Assembly: GCA_963681505.1 (NCBI GenBank)
Contig: OY811975.1
Span: 66,001 to 130,000 of the forward strand
DNA length: 64,000 nucleotides
Reading direction: 5' to 3'
Source: Eunapius fragilis
Lineage: Eukaryota; Porifera; Demospongiae; Spongillida; Spongillidae
The notes beneath the pieces are model-generated. The model was not told the DNA's origin. It was given only the letters and a program-made list of their open reading frames with translations, and did no database searches. A program made the position numbers and the translations under genes. Numbering within the stretch: position 1 is the stretch's first letter; every line of letters starts with the position of its first letter. Below are positions 32,767 to 45,300 of the stretch, in pieces.

Positions 32767-34613
32767 TTTCGTATACTTTTCATTTTTAATATTGTTTTAA
32801 AAGCGATACTACGAGGCCTATCACACACTCTACTTACGTACTCCTTCATACGATTAAGTGTTTCCCACAGCGCCATGCTATAGCCAAAATAAAGGGATTG
32901 GAAACGGAGCACGTGAGCCATTGAGTCCAAGTATATTGCCAACGTCAACGCAGACTCCGCGATGCTGCTAATTAGATGCATTGGCGCCTCGCCCTAGAAA
33001 GTAAGTTGAGAGCTTGGTAAAATCTGACTGAAGAAAACGATACCACAAAATGCGTACATTCGGGCAAACTAGTCGCCATGTTTATAGCCCTTGTAGAACC
33101 CGAGATACAGAATTTGGCGGGCTTACAGCTTTTTTAACAACTAACCGATACAACTCTCCTAAACTTCCCTTTTTATAAATAAGTAGCATGGCCAGAGGCA
33201 GCACAAAGTTTTACGTACGGTGAGGTGTGTTGGAGGCGTTTAGGTTGGAGGGTTTTAGAGTAACTCCACATTATACGTTTTTGACATCACCATGAACTAA
33301 CCGATAAAACTACCCTGGCAAAACTTATATCTCATATCCAATACTTGTTTCAGATAGCTACATCAATTCTACATATGGTAGTACCATTTGCTACGTAACT
33401 ATGCTCTGCGTTTGTCTTGAAAAAAAAAAGCGGGTGATCCATTTTTCTGTTGTATAAATGGCCTAGCATCTGGACCATAGATCTGGACCGTTCTCATGTT
33501 GTCCAAGACCCTCCGAGGCCTCCACTGGTCTCTTAGGCGTCTTTAACGTTTCGTCATTTGGTTGGCCATCAATGTCATGTCAAGAAGCTGGATTCCATGC
33601 AGGAATGAAACGGATCGCTGTAATGTCTACTTTACTGGACTGGGTCATGCAGTTACGTTTTTATATGTGTGCTTTTTTCCTTGTATGCTCGTAATGTCCA
33701 GCAACACATTTGTATTTTTTTTTGCATGGAGTAATTCTGAGGGCTCCATGCAAGGTTTGGGTAGGTGTGATTGGCATGTGTCGTTGACTACTACTTCGTT
33801 CACAGGCTCGTGCTCTGATCTTTTTAGTTCTGAAAGAAAAAGGGCTAGCGCATTTGGTAACTGGGTTTTGGTTAGGCTCCCGGGCTCCGTTGTCATCGGT
33901 TCCACATAAGAAGCTCTTGCCTTCATATGATAAGTGGTCTGAGTACGAGGATCATCGCGGAGTCTGCGCGCGAAGCAGTGTTAATTGAGTCCGTTTCAAT
34001 CCTTTTCTACAATATCTATGCTATAGCGCGTGGCGCATTCCTGGTGATAAAAGCGCCGGTTATGAATTTCATTAGCTCTTGGTTACTTTGTCACCTGTGG
34101 TTATTGACTATACCTACGTCATTAAAATTATATCCTGACATGTATACTTTCTTACCACAAGTGTAATCATTTTGCTCATAAACCAATCTTTATCACCTAT
34201 CTACCCAGTTTACTTAACACCTAGTAGGAAACACTGCGATTGTACAGTGTATCGATGGACGAACCTAACATGTGGCGTTCTCTATTTTCAGAGGACTGCT
34301 AAAACCAGCAAAATACGACAAAATTACGCAGTCATATGTCTCGTACTCAGGCTGATGCTTTTACATATTTCATGCGGATACCGCACGTATAATTAGAATA
34401 CATATCGTACGGGTGAATGAGGGTCATGCAAGGACCACTCGCTTTCTTGGCTTTGATACACACCGGCAGTTATTCTCTCCTCGCTGAGCTGACGAGGCAG
34501 TTTTTCAGCGTTCCGCATAATTAATGCATTGTCGTATCATTATAAATTAGAGCACGTAACTTTTTTTTCTATACGCATATGTACACGTAAGGCAAGCTCT
34601 TTTTGAACCAGAG
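32767..34613. other. Spacer
   Basis: No supported gene. A degenerate copy (33988-34024, minus sense) of the ~33-bp repeat GGAAGGGATTGGAAACGG described at 42.18 kb lies here. Confidence 0.45.
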
Positions 34614-34640
34614 TTATGCACCTATCATTGTTACGTGAGA

Positions 34641-34671
<31 letters not shown>

Positions 34672-34858
34672 GGGGCGAAGTCGGGATTAGGTGGGGATTT
34701 GACGCGTGAATATCATTACTGGCCACACATTTGACCATAGTCGGGCACGCATTTGGCCTTTTATCAGACCACGTAGTATAAACATTTGACCGGTTATTAA
34801 CCCCCAACCAGGGGCAGTTGCTTTAATAAAGGTCAAATCCCTCCCATTGCCCAGGGGG

Positions 34859-34892
<34 letters not shown>

Positions 34893-34918
34893 CTCACGTA
34901 ACAATGATAGGCGCATTA
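34614..34918. mobile_element. MITE whose inverted repeats include ~30-base poly-C/poly-G arms
   Basis: Left arm: TTATGCACCTATCATTGTTA, then CGTGAGA and a 29-base C run (34641-34669). The right arm ends with the complement (a 30-base G run 34862-34891, then TCTCACGTAACAATGATAGG, CGCATTA). The arms are ~55-60 bp with two mismatches. About 190 bp lie between, with no coding. GAG flanks both sides as a possible 3-bp duplication. The single-strand hairpin would have a G:C arm of nearly 30 pairs. Confidence 0.85.
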
Positions 34919-35013
34919 CGAGGCAATACAAAAATCACCATTTCAATATCATACCATTTCAATATCATACCGGCGCAATCCATGGGCTTTGGTAGTCTTG
35001 GGCTAAAGATTGC

Positions 35014-35070
35014 TTACTTACGTAAGCAAGTTCTTACTTATTAAGTAAGTACCTGATCAATCTATGGATA
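35014..35070. repeat. Short palindromes, possible piggyBac terminal relic
   Basis: GCTTACTTACGTAAGC and TTACTTATTAAGTAA are followed by CTGATCAATCTATGG, whose complement resembles the ATAGATTGATCA terminus at 22195. Confidence 0.4.
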
Positions 35071-35274
35071 AACCAGTCCACGTGCTGAAGTAATGCTCAG
35101 AAGAATAGAAATGTCAATGCCTAGCTTGATGATTGCATCTCGTTCCAGCAAGTTAAGTCTTGGTGTTTTGCTGACAGTGAACTGTATTGTACTGCTTCTG
35201 GAGCTCACACCCTTTAACAAATATATGGTTTGACAAGGTCCCAAGGTAGCCAAAAGGTTGTCCATTGGCCACAT
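35062..35274 (-). mobile_element. Gypsy-type protease C-terminal fragment
   Basis: The minus strand encodes SRSSTIQFTVSKTPRLNLLE then RDAIIKLGIDISIL. This resembles the stretch just after a retropepsin (x-LLGRDW-like turn before the RT linker) of Ty3/gypsy elements. It is short and isolated. Confidence 0.5.
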
Positions 35275-35639
35275 CGTAGTAAAAAGAAACTTGTGCCAAA
35301 GTAGTCTTCCCTAATTAAGTGAAAGTGGAAGAAACGGTGGCACTAAGAATTTTTGGGGGTCAAAAGGAACTTCATTTTGGGGGGTTAACTTCCGGTAACT
35401 TGTGAGTGCTGTAGCATCTCCACCATAACTGGCAAAGGTACTTCATTTTGGAATGTAGTTAGGCAGTCATTCATCCATTTTGTACTGGCTGTGTTTCTTC
35501 ATGGTGTTTCTAAAGAATATGCATTTTCAAACAAAGTCAGAATTTTAATTTGTGATGTCAGTGTTACACCACTTCATTCAATACTTCTCACAACTTGCCA
35601 GGCCATACATGAATTGATGGCAAAGAGCAAGGCTTTCCT

Positions 35640-35845
35640 GTCAACAGAGCAATGTGACAGCGTTTCAAAAGTTAAAACAACAGCTAACTACTGCTCCAAC
35701 TGCAATCCTGGCATACCCTGATCTCACCTTGCCATTCATACTGGGTACTGATGCCAGCAACCACAGCCTCGGAGCTGTGTTATCGCAAGAGCATGCATGA
35801 AGGAAGGGAGAAGGTTGTTTGTTATGAAGCGGCTCAGTAGTAGGT
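35640..35845 (+). mobile_element. Gypsy-type RNase H fragment
   Basis: In one plus frame: LKQQLTTAPTAILAYPDLTL followed by PFILGTDASNHSLGAVLSQE. This is the start of a Ty3/gypsy RNase H (AYPD...TDAS...GAVLSQ). The frame stops soon after. Its orientation is opposite to the protease scrap ~400 bp upstream. Confidence 0.75.
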
Positions 35846-36139
35846 GATATGGGGTCAGCCAAGTGAATTAGATACTGTTACTCAATCTAATATACCAGCT
35901 ATTGATTTCACAAAATCAAGAAGCTACCTGACAAGACAAAGACAAGAACCAGATCGATAGGGACGCTGTTAGCACCATTGAAAGTATACGAGGACGTATG
36001 CTTTCAAAGAAAGAGTGGGCAGTGTAACAGAGCATGACGTGTACTGGGGATGAGTGCGCATTTGTGATGATGAACTTGGCCCCTTTTTTTGGACTGTGCG
36101 TTGTATGATTGTTGGTGTGAAGTACATATGTATTTGTTA

Positions 36140-36244
36140 CACTGGTACAGAATGTGCGGAAGAGATTGTCATGACAATATTTGCACCCTGAATGTTGTCA
36201 TGACAATCTGGAACATATTGTTCAGCACAACATTCTGTACCAGG
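36140..36244. mobile_element. 105-bp MITE with TTGTTA flanks
   Basis: The left end CACTGGTACAGAATGT and the right end (read inward) CCTGGTACAGAATGTTG are inverted repeats. Two internal ATTGTCATGACAAT-type palindromes are placed symmetrically. TTGTTA occurs directly on both sides (36134-36139 and 36245-36250). Confidence 0.7.
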
Positions 36245-36669
36245 TTGTTAAGATTTGGCTGCATGTGTACATGTGGCAGCTGTGCTATATGAGGTACACT
36301 TTTATCCATCATGTTTCTAGGTAAGCGCCTTGCGCTATAGCTGTTCATTGTGCGCTCATTGCATGATAGTAGTGAATTTGTGCTGTCTTGTCCTGGCATT
36401 TGAGCTGCACACATATAACAAAAGCTCATTGTCTATTTGGACGAATGCATCACAGACGATCAATATTGGCACAACAACACGGTAGCTTGTTGCATTTATG
36501 AATATGCATGTTATATTCCACGATTATGACCACATATCACACCCCTGTGCTTAAAATGAGGAAACGCACCTATATCGTAGTGCGCTTAGTCTGTACTTTC
36601 GTAAAGGTGATTTAGTATGTGTGGTTTAGTCCTATTTGGTACTCACAATTTGTTATCTGCTAGTTAGTT
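36245..36669. other. Spacer
   Basis: No supported feature. Confidence 0.5.
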
Positions 36670-38105
36670 AATTTATTTTCAGTTTGAGGGATCTAAGTTC
36701 TTTCCCAGAGGAGATGAGGCGATCGAATGTGCCACACTTTGAGATCCTGGGGGCTCCCATAGGGGATTTAGTGTTCTGCGCAAAATTTGTAGCGCAGAAA
36801 CAGTCGGAGGCTTCCAAGTTGCTAAAGGAGTTAGAAGCTGTGGGTTCTATCGACCCCCAGGTGGCCCTACTTCTTCTCAGGCAATGTGGGAGCTATTGCA
36901 GACTAGTTCACTTCGCTAGGAACACTCCACCTCTCCTAGTTAAGGAGGCCTTTGCCTTGTTTGATGATGGCGTGCAGCAGTGCTTTTCGGAATGCACTGC
37001 AGTGGATGCTTCTGCTGCCACCTGGCAACAGGCACAACTTAGCTTGAAAAGAGGGGGTTTAGGGCTTCGGAGCTTAAGTTTCCACTCCCTGCAGCTTACA
37101 TTGCATCATTTTTGTCCTCAGGCCTTTCTCCATCATCATGTAGGTATATATCCTCGTCATTGCACCTTTACAACAGTCTAGTGGACCCCCAAGATTCTCT
37201 CACCCCTGAGTCTGTAGGTGATTCTCCTCTTTCACAGAAGGTTCTGTCTTCCAAGATAGAAGACCAACAATTCAATAATCTTTTTCACAATGCATCTGTG
37301 ACTGACAGGGCTCGTCTTTTGTCCATTTCTTCACCTCATGCCTCTGCTTGGCTGTCAGTCACTCCCTCCCCACGACTCAACCTCCACTTGGAGCCTGCTG
37401 AGTTTCAAGTAGCACTTAAGTGGTGGTTGGGTATTCCAGTGGTCCAAGGCCAAAGTTGCCCTCACTGTCCTTCCTGTGTGTTAGATGACTTTGGCCATCA
37501 TTCCCTCACTTGCAAACATGGAGGGGATGTGGTTTCGCGACACAATAAGCTCAGGGATGTGTTTTATGACTTCTGCCAACGTGCTTGCTTGGGTCCACGT
37601 CTGGAAATGGGTTGTGGGGCGGGATCCGATTCTCAATCCCGCCCAGCAGATGTTCTTGTTCCTAACTGGGACCTTGGCAAGCCGGCTGCCTTTGACTTGT
37701 CCGTCACGTCTACGCTACAATCAAGTATTCTGCTAGAAGCGAGCGTGACGGCTGGTTCGGCAGCCCTGTTGGCTGAGAACAGGAAACACAACAGCAGTGA
37801 CAAAAAGTGTGATGAATTGAGGTGGGCTTGTATCCCACTTGTTGTTGAGACCTACGGGTGTTGGGGGGCTGAAGCAGTGGCAGCATTTTCAAAGCTTGCA
37901 GGTCGTCTCTCTATCAGGAATAATGAACTGAAGTCCAAGACCATTTTTAGCCTGTACAGCCGCCTAGGGTTGACATTAGTAAGGGCGAACTGTAGAGCTA
38001 TCCTATCTAGGTTAACATGACTGTTAAAGGACTTATTTTAGTGTATATAATAATAAATGTGCATTTATTCCTTTTTATTCCCTAAAAAATAATAATAATA
38101 ATAAT
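36670..38105 (+). mobile_element. R4/Dong-like retrotransposon, 5'-truncated, fairly intact RLE
   Basis: Begins just after the RT active site (SFPEEMRRSNVPHFEILGAP) and runs to the end. There is one frameshift near 37110. Landmarks: DPQVALLLLRQCGSYCRLVH, LKRGGLGLRSLSFHS, the finger CPHCPSCVLDDFGHHSLTCK, the block GGDVVSRHNKLRDVFYDFCQ, endonuclease core RPADVLVPNWDLGKPAAFDL, then DELRWACIPLVVETYGCWG and a terminal LYSRLGLTLVRANCRAILSR with the stop at 38018-38020. The 302-codon second frame (37112-38020) keeps the whole finger and nuclease open, the best-preserved example here. The tail is (AAT)n at 38089-38105. Confidence 0.87.
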
Positions 38106-38523
38106 CATGTCACCAGGCTGGTGCGGCAGCCCTGGCAGCTGAGACCCGCAAGCTCCACTCCAATGGACCCAAGTGCCAAGAGTTGGGCTGGTCCTGCATC
38201 CCATTGGCAGTGGAGACTTATGGCAATTGGGGCAAGCAGGCTCATGATACCTTCTCCAGGCTGGCATCCTTCCTAGCCATTCACCAGTCTTCCCCCAAGG
38301 CAGTAGTTGTGGCTGAAATTTATGGCCGGTTGAATGTGGTCCTGGTTCGGTCCATTGCTAGAGCCATCCTGGCCAGGGAGCTTCCACCCTCCTAACTTGC
38401 TATTAGTAGTTTAATTGTGTATGCATTTAAATAATGAGTTTTTCTATGTATTCGTGTAATCTCTTGTATCTTTTATTTCTGGTTAAAGAAAAATTATAAT
38501 TCTAAATTAATAATAATAATAAT
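38106..38523 (+). mobile_element. R4-like 3' fragment following an AAT tail
   Basis: Starts immediately after the previous AAT tract with QAGAAALAAETRKLHSNGPK, then ELGWSCIPLAVETYGNWG, FSRLASFLAIHQSSPKAVVV and EIYGRLNVVLVRSIARAILA, with the stop at 38393-38395. The 3' UTR ends in (AAT)n at 38507-38523. No frame break is visible. Confidence 0.85.
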
Positions 38524-38559
38524 TTCATATATCCTTGTGATGTAATAAGTTGTATAAAT

Positions 38560-39010
38560 AATAATAATTTGTAAATAAATATTATGATTTACATATACAC
38601 AAAATGATCGTATCAACCTGCAGATCTTGAAAGGATAGCCCGTTTCTCGCACGAGTATGATGCTGAGCCTGATCTCCCAAAACTTGGGATTTTTACTGCG
38701 AGGATGGCTTCTCACATAGCTAGGCAAGAGAAACCATTGCATGCCTCTTCACTCAAGGATCCCTATTTCCATTGCTAGTGGAAAGCATTGCCAACCGAGC
38801 TCTAAGCACTTTGTGTCAATGTGTTCAAGTTTTTGTGATTCTGCGCAGCTTTTGCAGTCACACTAGCATCAACGCCCACTTCAGAAACAATTGTTGGACC
38901 TTGCGGTGAAGTTACAGTGATGTCAAAAGCAGCAGTATCTTTAATTCCCCCAACTAGAAGGCTGGTTTCTGACTTCATCACCGTCAAGGCTACATTCTGC
39001 CTCAAGGCAT
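38560..39010 (-). mobile_element. R4-like degenerate fragment (minus strand)
   Basis: The minus strand has ETSLLVGGIKDTAAFDITVT then SPQGPTIVSEVGVDASVTAK (endonuclease core) at 39005-38802. After frame breaks, a C-terminal relic FSCLAM and CEKRAILSRSAG lies near 38750-38625. AAT tracts lie at its 3' side (38558-38572). It forms a convergent pair with the plus-strand fragment before it. Confidence 0.65.
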
Positions 39011-40780
39011 TTGTACGAATTCTACATTGTTGATTGTTTACATATGGATAAATAAATATGCATGTGTATGCTATAAAGTATGGTTTTAAAAATATCTCCT
39101 GAGTTTGATTTGTAATCCTACAAAATGAACTTAACCAAATTATTGTAATGACCTGTCTGTTGTGTAATGGCCAGAATAGTAGTGCCTATATGCACATGTA
39201 TGTATTACAAAAGAGTATTCATATTCATTTCCCTTTTCTTTAGACAATGATATCCCAACATTGCCGTCTCTATACTACCTTTTCTCTTTGCTAAGTGATG
39301 AATTTTGCACAGTTTTTGATCAAATTGTTACCAAGATTATGGCTTCACCAGTGGATAAAGAAGCTGCAGATTAGTCGGATGTATTGGTGTGTATTAAAAG
39401 AGTAGTGAGTTGGACTCAGCACACTAAAAATAACAGCTGGAGTGCTTTGATAAGATTCGATGAGGGAAAACCATTTAATTGAAGAGGCCAATGATATTGA
39501 AAAGTGTCTTTAAATGATTATCAGTAATTTATTCATCAACTGTATATGGTTCAGTACTTACGCATATTTGTATTTTAATTATTAATACTTTATTTTTGTC
39601 TTGTTGATACCTGTAGGATATTCATCAACTAGTGAAGCTGCTTTTCTATTGAGTGATGAAGATTGCAAGAAGGCAGTGAGTGGCTCTGAAACATTGCATA
39701 AAAAATTGGTTGAGGATGGGGTAAGTGGTGTAAATAAGATTTCAGTGAGAATAAATCAAGAAAATGAAAATAAAAGTCACATCTATTATCCACAATACAT
39801 TATTTATGTTGGAGGTGCTGATGTTGGCAAGTTTGAGAGAAATGTCTACAAAACAGCCAGTGCTATTAATACTCCTGTTATAAATTGAAGTGTTTATAAG
39901 TGCTTGTGCACCTGGTGAATGAATTTTTAATAGCAGAGCTCGTGGAACACTGGGCTGCTCTGAGATTGAAGGCTCCCATGAACACCAATATACTCTCTCT
40001 ACGTGTAGTAATTGATCCAACCCACCCACATTAGTATTCAATGCAATGGTGGCAATGTAATTATGGTTTCTTCCTGTGCTCATATTCTGTCTACGAAAGC
40101 ATATATTTGTATCCTAAAAAATACCACAGATGAGGTAGTGGATAATATTGTTACTGATAATGATTCTAATGCTGTAGTGGCTTTGAAAAACTTCAGACCA
40201 CCTGACATTGGAATGAAAGTGTTCAAAAGAGGGGCGGTAACCTACTATACAGATAATGGTGGTACAATTCATTTACAGTGAGATATGATGATGGTATTCG
40301 AAATATGCAAAATGTTTGGCTACTTGAACCAAGTGGTGAAAAATGATGGGGAATTCAGGTTCTTTAGTGGCAATCCCTGAAAATGATTTCAACATTGTAG
40401 GAATAATTTTTGCTATCACTACTATGAATACAATCCAAACGAAAGCTGTAGTGTTTGATTGCTTACGTGAATTTCAAAACGTTTTTGTTTAAGTTTGGAG
40501 ACGCTTATTGCTTAAGTGAATTAGATTGGGCTAGTTTATTATCATGCTAAACACCTATTGCAACTCTTGTATGTGCATTAATATTTTTAAATTGACAAAT
40601 TGATATATTTTACCAGAATTATAAATACACACATAAGATGGTTGTACTTCACTCCTACACCACTGATAATGTATCCTCACTCACAGCTCACCCTGAATAT
40701 AAGACACTCCATAGAGATTCTGACAGTTGCTTCATCCATGCGTAGTCCCAGTGATGAAATTGGTAGGGCATTGAATGCCT
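39011..40780. other. Region with unassigned short ORFs
   Basis: Plus-strand frames at 39601-39888 (VGYSSTSEAAFLLSDEDCKK, then GGADVGKFERNVYKTASA) and 40012-40281 (NTTDEVVDNIVTDNDSNAVV, then PPDIGMKVFKRGAVTYYTDN) look protein-like. The first follows a CCTGTAG acceptor-like site. I recognise no family. They may be exons of one gene or transposon relics. Confidence 0.25.
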
Positions 40781-40782
40781 TG

Positions 40783-40845
40783 CGGTCCGGGGTTTGCCCG
40801 ACATATACGGGGTTAACCCCGAATAAATTTTTGGTTTCATATAAG
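40783..40845 (+). repeat. Left partner of a distant inverted repeat (CTTGCGGTCCG)
   Basis: CTTGCGGTCCGGGG, then ATACGGGGTTAACCCCGA and ATAAATTTTTGG. The complement of 46925-46870 gives the matching CTTGCGGTCCGTATCGGGG and TTAACCCCGAGAA. The pair lies ~6.1 kb apart and brackets the hAT element. Confidence 0.6.
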
Positions 40846-41447
40846 CTAGATTTACTAACAAATAGCGATCAGTGGAATATCGATATTTGTACCGAATATT
40901 AATCTATCTTAGCCTGAGATAACTACCACATTCCATGTCACTAATGTGTTTCGATGTAAAGTTATAAAAGCACAAAGTACTCCCTCTTTTTGCAGAAATA
41001 CCGCGATTTCAGTTTGTTTGCGCAAAAGCTAAATGTCTTAAAACGATCATTTTTCCGATGACCTGGTAAGCGAATAGGATTGTTAATATAACTAGTTCTA
41101 CCACTGAAAAGACGGTTATCTTCTGCACCGTAGCCCAATTCTAGCGCCAGTGGCATCTTTTTGCGACACTGTTTTCTTGCCTTGTACTTAATTATTTCAT
41201 TGTAGATGGTTGTAACATCACTGCGGCTTGAGGTTTACATGTTTGTAGTTCAAGTGTGAAAATGGCTGCTTGTAGCTCTAGTACTTGTAGTTCTGAATAA
41301 TCAATTGTACCTCACTACGCCATCTGGCTGGCCTGCAATAGGCTCCTGTGTAACATCAATGGGTAGAAGGCTATCCGAGTTTCCTCAAATCAAGGCATTT
41401 CTTGGGAAAGGTTATCTAAGTAAGCCGGTACGTTTAGTGGCATAGCG

Positions 41448-41795
41448 ATGGGGATGTCAGCGGGGGATGTCACCAAATGTATAGTAAGGTGGAAGTCAGC
41501 GAGCGCGACATCAGACCGATATGTAGATTTACCTATGCCAAAAAGAAAATTAAATAACTTGTTTAGCGAGGTCGAGAGCGGCAGTGCACCGAAGAAGGCC
41601 CGCGTAGACGATAATAGTGCCGGCCTTTCGTCAGTACCAGTAGTGGAATCGTGTAGCTCATCATCTGGTGACGATGAAGATGCAGACGAGGACAGTGCTT
41701 CGCAACAGGATGAAGAGGGTATGGGCTTCGGCAACGTTTTAGTCAATGGCCGAAAGTGGGATTGCATGCCGCCACGGCGCCACATCTCAACATAG
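41448..41795 (+). CDS. Acidic Ser-rich hypothetical protein (115 aa)
   Basis: The sequence has a basic cluster (PMPKRKLNNLF) and an acidic Ser/Asp/Glu-rich segment (SSSSGDDEDADEDSASQQDE). The composition is like the N-terminal leader of some transposases or nuclear proteins. It lies between the two distant inverted repeats and upstream of the hAT insertion, so it may belong to an older element that the hAT interrupted. No catalytic motif. Function unknown. Confidence 0.35.
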   Translation: MGMSAGDVTKCIVRWKSASATSDRYVDLPMPKRKLNNLFSEVESGSAPKKARVDDNSAGLSSVPVVESCSSSSGDDEDADEDSASQQDEEGMGFGNVLVNGRKWDCMPPRRHIST

Positions 41796-42177
41796 ATGTC
41801 CGCTTAAAGTTGCCATGCATCCTCGTGTCAAGCCATCGATATCGATTTCCACTGAGTCGCAACCAATACAATCCTTTGAATCCAAATCATCTTGCTAGTT
41901 CCATTTTGCAGTGGACTAATGCAACTCCACTCGCAACTGGCAAGGCTATAAGACCTTCAGTCTCCCCCTTGGTGTACAGGAAACACTCCTATGTGTGAGG
42001 CATGAAGTCGATATCAATGCATGCGCAAATAAGATGCAGGCACAATACACACGCGCGAGCGAGACAAGCTTGATACAAAATCCCGTGGAGTCCCTGATAC
42101 CAATACAAGTGATTCGCGCAACTGTTACATCTGAGAATCCAATATTAGTACTCTTAATTGGTTTAGTGGTTTACAGC

Positions 42178-42213
42178 ATAGATATTATACGGAAGGGATT
42201 GGAAACGGGACGT
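42178..42213 (+). repeat. Dispersed ~33-bp repeat, copy 1
   Basis: ATAGATATTATACGGAAGGG followed by ATTGGAAACGG. The reverse complement recurs at 46640-46673, and a diverged copy (also inverted) lies at 33988-34024. Confidence 0.7.
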
Positions 42214-42383
42214 TTTCACACCAATTAACAGGTTCCATCAGTGTAGTAGGAAATAAAATGGCGGAATCTGTGGATTGCAATGCTGTAACTGTTACCTTAT
42301 AACCAAGCTTTATGATATTAAGGACACCTTCCCTAAGTTCACATTTCCAATCTGTATATGTATTTAAAAAAACAATCCTAATC

Positions 42384-45300
42384 CAGTGGCGGATCCGCGG
42401 GGGGGGGGGGGGGGGGGGTCCAGGGTGTCTGGACTCCACCCCCCCCCCCCCCTGTCAAACTCGAATATGGATATAATGAACGTACAATTAAATGAGCGCG
42501 CACGTGCGTATGCAATGGCAGCGAATGCAACGAAGAGAGCGGGAAACCAGCGATCCATTTCAGACTTTTTTGCAAAAAGACCTAAAAGTACGTGTTTAAT
42601 CTCCGTTCAAACATAAGTATAACCATTACTTGAACGCACTCGTATGATGTCAGCCTCGAACGACTGAAAAAAGAAGTAGCCCAGAAATGGATGGTGGGGC
42701 TATTGATGGACAGAAGTCACAGAACTCAGGTCAAATAGTCAGGAACATTGAAGAGGAAGGGGAAGCATGCAGCAGTAGCTGCAGTGCTGATAACAATATT
42801 GTTCCAGAAGTGATTACCATTGAAGGTATTTATAGCGTATTTGTCTTCCATGTACCTTATTAGTCTTCTTTGCCTTACACAACTTAAGGTCAAGAATACA
42901 ACTCAAGCAGTTGTGAAGACCCAGATCGTGGTATTGCTGTGTCATTCTCTGTACCACCACCAAGTATACCAAGTGAGCATAAGTTTTTTCTAGCATGCAC
43001 AGCTGTGAATGAATTAAGTGTATTGAGAAACGCAATTTGCTGCAGTTTATAGTACAGCAAGTCCAGGAGAAAACAGCTATGAATTGTCACAATTGGATGC
43101 AACAAATGGTATAAATTACTAAAAGATGAAATGTACATAACTGAACTAAAATATAAACTGTTGCTTCATTCTATTTGTTACTATACCCCAGCAACAGAAA
43201 GCTGTCCTGAAAATTCATCACTATGTTATGACATTGGGGACATAGCTGATGGAAGGATAAAACTGAGTTCTCTTTCCAGGCATGATTTACAGCAATATCT
43301 GAAACATCATTTTGTGCCTGGTAAGAATTACGAGTTTTCTACATGCAACGTGAAGAAGAGTTCAGAAAAAAGGACAAAGTGTTTATCTTTCCAACGTTCA
43401 TGGCTTGAGCAGTACAAATGGTTGGTATACAGCCCCTCACAGCAAGGTGGATACTGTAAGCATTGCATGCGTACTGTTTCCTCCTAAAAGTTCTCGTATA
43501 ACACCAGGTGTCTTAGTTGCATGGCCTATGCAGAAATACAATAAGGCAACAGGTAGACAAGGGTACTTAGCTTTACACGATCAAAGTCAGTATCACAAAG
43601 ATGCTGTAATGCATAGCTTGGCCTTTTATGAAGCTGTAGATAATCCTGAAACAATGCTACCATATAAGATATCAGCAATGGCAAAAGAAACGTATGACAG
43701 AAATATCCATATTTTGAAAGTAATAATAAAAGCAATAATTCTCTGTGGTAAACAGAACATTCCCCTGCGAGGGCACAGAGATGACTATACTAGTGTAGCA
43801 ACCAATAAAGGTAATTTTATAGCAATTTTGCAAGCATTATCTGAAAATGATGAGATTATGATGCACCACCTTGAGCATGGCAAGAGAAATGCCATGTGCA
43901 CCTCTAAAACTACTCAAAATGAAATCATTGAGGTACTAGCTAGCTACATTAGGAAGAGAACACTGAAATATTACAAAGTTCATCAGCTGTGTTCTCTATA
44001 ATAGCAGATGAGGTTACTGATAAGCATGCTAATAAAGAGATTTTAGCTGTCTGCTTGAGATTTGTATCATATGGTGAAATCCAGGAGCTGTTCTTTGACT
44101 TTGTTGAACTGGAAAGGGCTGATGGAGCCCATTTAGCTGAAGCTATTGTACAAAGCCTAAAGAGAAATAGCATCAATATTTTGCACTGTAGAGGACAAGC
44201 ATACGATGGTGCTTCAGCAATGGCATCAGAAAAGGTTGGAGTACAGGCTAGAATACGTACCATTTCCCCTCTTGCACTCTACACACATTGCAGAAGCCAT
44301 GTATTAAATTTAAGTATTGCTTCAGCTTGCACTATTCCTATCATAAAAAATATGATCGGGGTGATAAATGAAGTATTCTTGTTTTTTGATGCATCCCAAA
44401 AAGGCAGAACTATTTTGAGCATGTGTTAGACACTTTTGAATGCCAGCATGAAAAGACAAAGGTAAAGGGTTTATGAAAAACCCGTTGGGTAGAGAGACAT
44501 ACATGCTTTGAATCTTTTTATGAACTTCATTCATATCTTTGCAATTGCTTTGAACTGATCACAAATCAATATGCATATTCAGATTTGGACCTAGAGAGGA
44601 CCTGGCCATGGGATGCTGAGACTAAAGTGAGGGCTCAAGGTTTACTTCACAGTTTGAAATCATCTCAACACATTGTTGCATTTATTGTAGCCAAAAACGT
44701 GTTGGAATTTCTGAAACCTCTCGCTGTGAAGCTACAAAAAAAAAGATCAGGATATTGTGCATGCATATAACATGATCGATAACTGCATAAATAATCATAA
44801 AAGAACTGCAAAATAAGATGGATGAGGAGTTTTCAGACTGGTTTGTGGATGCAAACAGGTTAGCAAGTAAGGTGGAAACCATTATTGAAATTCCACGTCT
44901 TTGTAAACGGCAAACAGGACGAGCAAATGCTATAACAGAAAACTCAAGTACTGAAGATTATTATCGCATTAACATTGCAATTCCATTTGTGGACCATGTT
45001 GTCCAGGAAATGTCAACAAGATTTCATCCAGACAATAGGGTAGGATGTGATCTGTTTATTTTGGTACCAGCAGTGTGGGTTGTAGAGAAAGATTTGCGAG
45101 GTCTTTCAGAACGACTACTGTTCTGGGAGCATGACTTGCCAGCTCCTTCATCTTTACTCTCTGAATTAAAGCTCTGGCAGCAAGTTTGGATGCAAAAGGC
45201 TCAACATGAAATTCCATCTAACATTTCAGACACGCTCATTTCAACAGATGAAAATGTATTTCCGAATATCCGTGTACTTTTAATTATAGGGAGCACCCTA

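Noticed and set aside
33562..34166. Plus-strand ORFs of 79-115 codons
   Set aside because: No domain, no splice context and both strands open over part of it; treated as chance.
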